Source of the DNA: Planctomycetota bacterium
GTDB taxonomy: Bacteria > Planctomycetota > J058
Direction of reading: 5' to 3'
Assembly: GCA_023954375.1 (NCBI GenBank)
Contig: JAMLIC010000024.1
Coordinates: forward strand, 1-64,000
DNA length: 64,000 bases
Shown here: positions 61,201-64,000 of the stretch, piece by piece
How positions within the stretch are numbered: position 1 is the stretch's first letter
Layout: each line of letters begins with the position of its first letter
Made by a program: the position numbers and the translations under genes
The notes under the pieces: model-generated
Told to the model about the DNA's origin: nothing
Seen by the model: the letters and a program-made list of their open reading frames with translations, nothing else
The model's database searches: none

Positions 61201-61776
61201 TCAGCCGAGGATGTCGACGACCTGCACGACGACGTCAGGCAGGGCGGCGAGCGCGAGGGCCTCACCGCGCCGCCGGACCTGCACGTCCTGGTAGGCCCCG
61301 GCGGCCGGCTCCCGGCACACGCTCACCTCCTCGGCGCCGAGGTCGACGAGCCACACCTCCTGGACTCCGCTCCGGGCGTACAGCGGCGCCTTCACCAGCC
61401 GGTCGAACTTGACCGAGCTGTCGCCGACCTCGATCGCCAGCAGCGCGTCGCCGGGGCCGGGGCCGTCGGCGGCGTAGAAGTCGTCCCTTCGCCGCGCCAC
61501 CACGAGGTCGGGCTGCGGCTCGGAGTAACGGTCGAGCCGCAGCGGGTTCTGCACGCGGACGATCGCCCGCCGCGCGAGGGCGTGCACGAGCAGCTCCGTG
61601 AGCCGGTCCACGCAGGCCGCGTGGCGATTGCTGATGGGAGACATGACGACCACCTCGCCTTCGATCAGCTCCACGCGGTCGTCCTCATGGAGGACCCCGG
61701 CGGCGGCCATGCGGTGGTAGTCGTCGACCGTGAAGCGATGGCGCCGGACGAGCGCGTCGTCGTGGGTGAGCGTCAT
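61201..61776 (-). CDS. Uma2-family (DUF820) PD-(D/E)XK-like nuclease domain protein
   Basis: A 191-residue Uma2 protein. The family pattern is clear: RFTVDDYHRMAAAGVLHEDDRVELIEGEVVVMSP at the start, NPLRLDRYSEPQPDLVVAR (with the active-site Asp), LLAIEVGDSSVKFDRLVKAPLYARSGVQEVWLVDL (Glu ... Lys of the restriction-fold core). Uma2 genes occur in large numbers in cyanobacteria, Chloroflexota and planctomycete-type genomes; the native function is unknown, though the fold is that of endonucleases. It is convergent with the caspase-fold gene. Confidence 0.92.
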   Translation of the reverse strand: MTLTHDDALVRRHRFTVDDYHRMAAAGVLHEDDRVELIEGEVVVMSPISNRHAACVDRLTELLVHALARRAIVRVQNPLRLDRYSEPQPDLVVARRRDDFYAADGPGPGDALLAIEVGDSSVKFDRLVKAPLYARSGVQEVWLVDLGAEEVSVCREPAAGAYQDVQVRRRGEALALAALPDVVVQVVDILG

Positions 61777-62516
61777 TCGGCCTCCCGATCGCCATCGATC
61801 GTACCACGCACGCCGAGCCGGCGTGGCCCCGAGACCATCAACCTACCCGTCGCCACCGACAGGAAGATTCGCGCCGTGTTCGGGTCAACGACAGCCGACG
61901 GCTCCTGGCCGAGCTCGAGCGAAGGATCTTTCGTCCCGGTGGTGCGAGGTGCGCGCTGCAGGGACCCTCCCGCAGTCCCTGGCTCTGTCCTACGCGACCG
62001 GGGTTCCCCGCTCCGCGCCCCTGGTGCGGAGAAGAGCTGGAGGAGGGCCACCGGGGTAGATCCTGGCCGCCTCCCACTCCCCCGCGATCACGCTGACCGG
62101 GTTCGAGTCCATGCGGACGCCGCGGCTTCGTAGCCGCTCGTGCAGCGGCCTCCTCGATCACGAGCGTCCGACGAGCGCCCTTCGAGGTGGTCGTCGTGCC
62201 CCGGGGGCCGGTGAGCACGAGGCAGAAGTCCGGCGGGTGGACGAGGGACAGGTCGAGCCCGCCCTCACGCAGGCCGTAGAACGTTGGCGGAGCTACGCTC
62301 GCTTCAGGCGCACCACATCGGCGCGCTCAGCCTTCTCGACGGTCGGTCTACCCATCTCGCACCACACTCGCGCGGCTCGCCCGTGGCACCCGTCGGGGAA
62401 GGCGCCTCGCCGCGCCCTCCAGGCTCCGTGCGGCCTGGCAGACGAGAGGAGGCGCTGGCATGCTGCTCACACCGGGCGCCTGGGTGAGCGAGACGCTGAC
62501 GACGAGGAGCGAGGTC
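61777..62516. other. 740-base region with a probable decayed minus-strand gene
   Basis: No intact gene. On the minus strand from an ATG at 62355 the sequence reads MGRPTVEKAERADVVRLKRA, stops, and continues one frame over as PPTFYGLREGGLDLSLVHPP and DFCLVLTGPRGTTTTSKGAR, then in a further frame as MDSNPVSVIAGEWEAARIYP before dissolving near 61990. GC bias at third codon positions shifts accordingly. I take it as a remnant of one gene broken at least twice; no family is recognised. The remainder, next to the genes at each end, shows nothing. Confidence 0.4.
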
Positions 62517-63542
62517 ATGCGGTTCCTGATCCCCTGCGCGGTCATCATCCTCACGGCGACGCCCTGCCTTCCCGACGGCGGTCCGGCGGCCCAGGACCCC
62601 GCCCAGGACCCGGCCCCCGCTGAGCCGAAAGCGCCCGCGCTACAGGAGGCGAAGGCGACCACGTTCCGCGTGAGGCGCCCGCGTGCGGGCCAGAAGCGCC
62701 GCGAGGACATCCACGTGGCCTTGAGCCTGGACTGGGGTCGGCCCGTCTCGCACACCTGGGGCGGACGGCGCGAGGTGACCATCCTGGAGGTGGACGCCCA
62801 CGGCATCGTCCAGCGGGCGCGCATCCGCTTCGGTGACTTCGTCGACCACTCCGACCTCGACAGGGAGGACGGTCGAGCCACGCTCGCCGACCGCAGCTTC
62901 CTGGCGGAGCGGGTGTCCACGAGCCGCGAGGAGTGCGGCCGGCCGTGCTGCTACGGAGGCTGGGAGGTCGTGGCGACCGAGGAGCGCGCGGACGGCGGGG
63001 ACCTCGAGGGGTTGGCCTGGCGGGTTGTGCTCGGTGGCGGCGTGGCCCTCCGGGGTCCGGCTCCGGTCGGCGAACTCGCCATGGACCTGTTCCAGGACCA
63101 CGAGGTGGGGTTCCCTGCGTCCATCGTCGGCACCCGGCACCATGGCTGGGAGGGCCGCTGGGAGGACGACACCCTGTCCGCCGCGCTGGCCCCAGGCGCG
63201 CGCCTCCCCCTCCCGCCGGCGGCGCTCGAGCCGTTGCGCCGGAACCTGCTCGGTCGCGACTTCGTGGCGCACACGGCCACGCTCACCTACCGCGGACTGC
63301 GCCAGGTGGACGGGCAGCCGCTCGGTGTGTTCGACCTCGAGGTGGCCTTCGCCACCCCCGTCGTCGCCACCGGGGCGAGGTTCGCCGGCGAGATGCGGGG
63401 TGAGGTGCTCATCGACCCCGCCAGCGCGCGCCCGACGCTCATCGCCGTGCGCGGCACGGCCACGAGCTCGAGCTTCCCGTCCCCTCGTCCGCTCCTCGCC
63501 TGGGAGGCGCGCCAGAGCTTCCAGTACCTCGAGCCCGACTGA
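62517..63542 (+). CDS. Secreted protein of unknown function
   Basis: A 341-residue protein with a signal peptide (MRFLIPCAVIILTATPC; whether it is lipidated at Cys17 is unclear). A Pro/Ala/Glu linker with AAQDPAQDPAPAEP follows. The mature region is beta-rich (HVALSLDWGRPVSHTWGG, REVTILEVDAHGIVQRARI, LEGLAWRVVLGGGVALRG, ATLTYRGLRQVDGQPLGVFDL, EMRGEVLIDPASARPTLIAV). Similar descriptions fit a group of exported planctomycete-type proteins that read 'converted value' sums, but I recognise no family. A CGRPCCYGG motif around residue 141 could bind metal or form disulfides. The ATG follows gaggagcgaggtc. Confidence 0.75.
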   Translation: MRFLIPCAVIILTATPCLPDGGPAAQDPAQDPAPAEPKAPALQEAKATTFRVRRPRAGQKRREDIHVALSLDWGRPVSHTWGGRREVTILEVDAHGIVQRARIRFGDFVDHSDLDREDGRATLADRSFLAERVSTSREECGRPCCYGGWEVVATEERADGGDLEGLAWRVVLGGGVALRGPAPVGELAMDLFQDHEVGFPASIVGTRHHGWEGRWEDDTLSAALAPGARLPLPPAALEPLRRNLLGRDFVAHTATLTYRGLRQVDGQPLGVFDLEVAFATPVVATGARFAGEMRGEVLIDPASARPTLIAVRGTATSSSFPSPRPLLAWEARQSFQYLEPD

Positions 63543-63575
63543 TCCCGTCGCATCTACAGCGGCATCTCCTCCGTC

Positions 63576-64000
63576 TCAAGCGCGCCCGCGCAGGCGCGCG
63601 ACGAACGCCGCGTGCTCGGCGCTCGTGATCCCCGCCGCCAGCACGACCAGGACACGCGCCAGGTCACCGCGCAGGAGGGCGTCCGGGTCGAGCCACAGGC
63701 CAGGGAACGCGGCGCTGCGCAGGAGCCCGTCCCCTCCTGCGGCCAGCGGCTCGTAGCGCCCCTGGCGAAGGACGAACCAGTCGATCGCCAGGTCCTCGGT
63801 GCGCACGACGACGTACTCGCGCACGCCATTCCGTCGGTAGGCGTTGCGCTTGTCGTGCAGGTCGTAGCTCGCCGTGCTGGCCGTGACCTCCGCGATCAGC
63901 TCGGGCGCGCCCTCGACGTAGTCGTCGGACGAGATCGTCGACGTCCCGCCGGTGACGAGGCGGAGGAACGCGTCGCGCTGCGGCTCGTTGTCGAGGTCGA
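63576..64000 (-). CDS. Uma2-family (DUF820) nuclease domain protein, 5' end outside the window
   Basis: The C-terminal 141 or so residues of a second Uma2 protein; the gene continues beyond base 64000. The core is clear: SDDYVEGAPELIAEVTAST followed by SYDLHDKRNAYRRNGVREYV (the Glu-Val-x-Ser and Lys motif of the fold), then VVRTEDLAIDWFVLRQGRYE and a C-terminal helix ending FVARLRGRA. An internal GTG at 63824 is within the conserved core and not a plausible start. Only about 35% identical by eye to the Uma2 protein at 61.2 kb, so it is not a recent duplicate. Confidence 0.9.
   Translation of the reverse strand, partial: DLDNEPQRDAFLRLVTGGTSTISSDDYVEGAPELIAEVTASTASYDLHDKRNAYRRNGVREYVVVRTEDLAIDWFVLRQGRYEPLAAGGDGLLRSAAFPGLWLDPDALLRGDLARVLVVLAAGITSAEHAAFVARLRGRA

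Noticed and set aside
62095..62130. A GGTTCGAGTCC-like stretch resembling a tRNA T-loop
   Set aside because: The flanking bases do not form a 5-bp T-stem and no acceptor, D or anticodon stem can be drawn around it.

Overview
The window is chromosomal DNA of very high GC content (about three quarters by eye), densely packed with genes, many overlapping by ATGA or GTGA. There is no rRNA, tRNA, CRISPR array, phage or complete insertion sequence that I can recognise. Gene content (several Hanks-type Ser/Thr kinases, FHA, NPCBM, DUF3857/transglutaminase proteins, many TPR/HEAT proteins, FecR-type proteins, Uma2 nucleases, many secreted proteins and lipoproteins, a PhaR/phasin pair) suggests a large-genome Gram-negative bacterium of the Planctomycetota or Myxococcota type. 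No marker gene settles the phylum.

Layout. 0.1-4.5 kb: a glycerophosphodiesterase diverges from a molybdopterin-synthase cluster (moaD, moaE) that runs into a histone-H1-like basic/acidic protein and a CNNM/CorC-type membrane protein. 4.5-11 kb: a prokaryotic RING protein overlaps a Ser/Thr kinase gene; divergently, an O-methyltransferase overlaps a FHA-TM-M64 peptidase fusion. 11-13.1 kb: a secreted glycosidase-like protein with two DUF4214 repeats. 13.5-23.6 kb: a four-gene operon (NPCBM protein, an intact TPR-DUF3857-transglutaminase, its paralogue without the catalytic triad, a beta-propeller-like protein). 23.7-27.6 kb: a large zinc-ribbon/membrane/HEAT/terpene-cyclase-like-repeat protein. 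27.7-28.26 kb: three tandem copies of a 134-143 bp repeat and two strong stem-loops; a diverged fourth copy lies at 58.5 kb. 28.3-31 kb: two lipoproteins.

31.1-40.4 kb is a coupled five-gene export operon: two FecR-like secreted proteins, an outer-membrane barrel, a Wza-type export protein and a Wzz/BY-kinase, with no glycosyltransferase in sight. 40.5-43.3 kb holds a lipoprotein and an FAD-linked oxidase resembling alkylglycerone-phosphate synthase. 43.4-44.5 kb carries a phasin-like gene and a PhaR-type regulator behind a promoter containing a perfect palindrome.

45.9-46.9 kb holds the most striking gene: a secreted thioredoxin-fold protein whose frame is crossed by a single in-frame TGA exactly at the first position of a CxxC-type motif (U-P-P-C), with a good ribosome binding site upstream and a hairpin starting at the TGA. 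It is best read as an undescribed or unannotated selenoprotein. Next come an OsmC protein, a frame-broken gene, three overlapping lipoprotein genes, a SPOUT methyltransferase, an MscS channel, a second Ser/Thr kinase with clustered frameshifts, a YiiX-like permuted papain-fold protein, a double-GNAT protein, a PrcB-like secreted protein, a secreted caspase-fold (clan CD) candidate, two Uma2 genes (one cut by the window edge) and a secreted unknown.

Two gene segments (47.8-48.4 and 54.0-54.3 kb) show several frameshifts packed into short stretches, which may be decay or assembly error in GC-extreme DNA.
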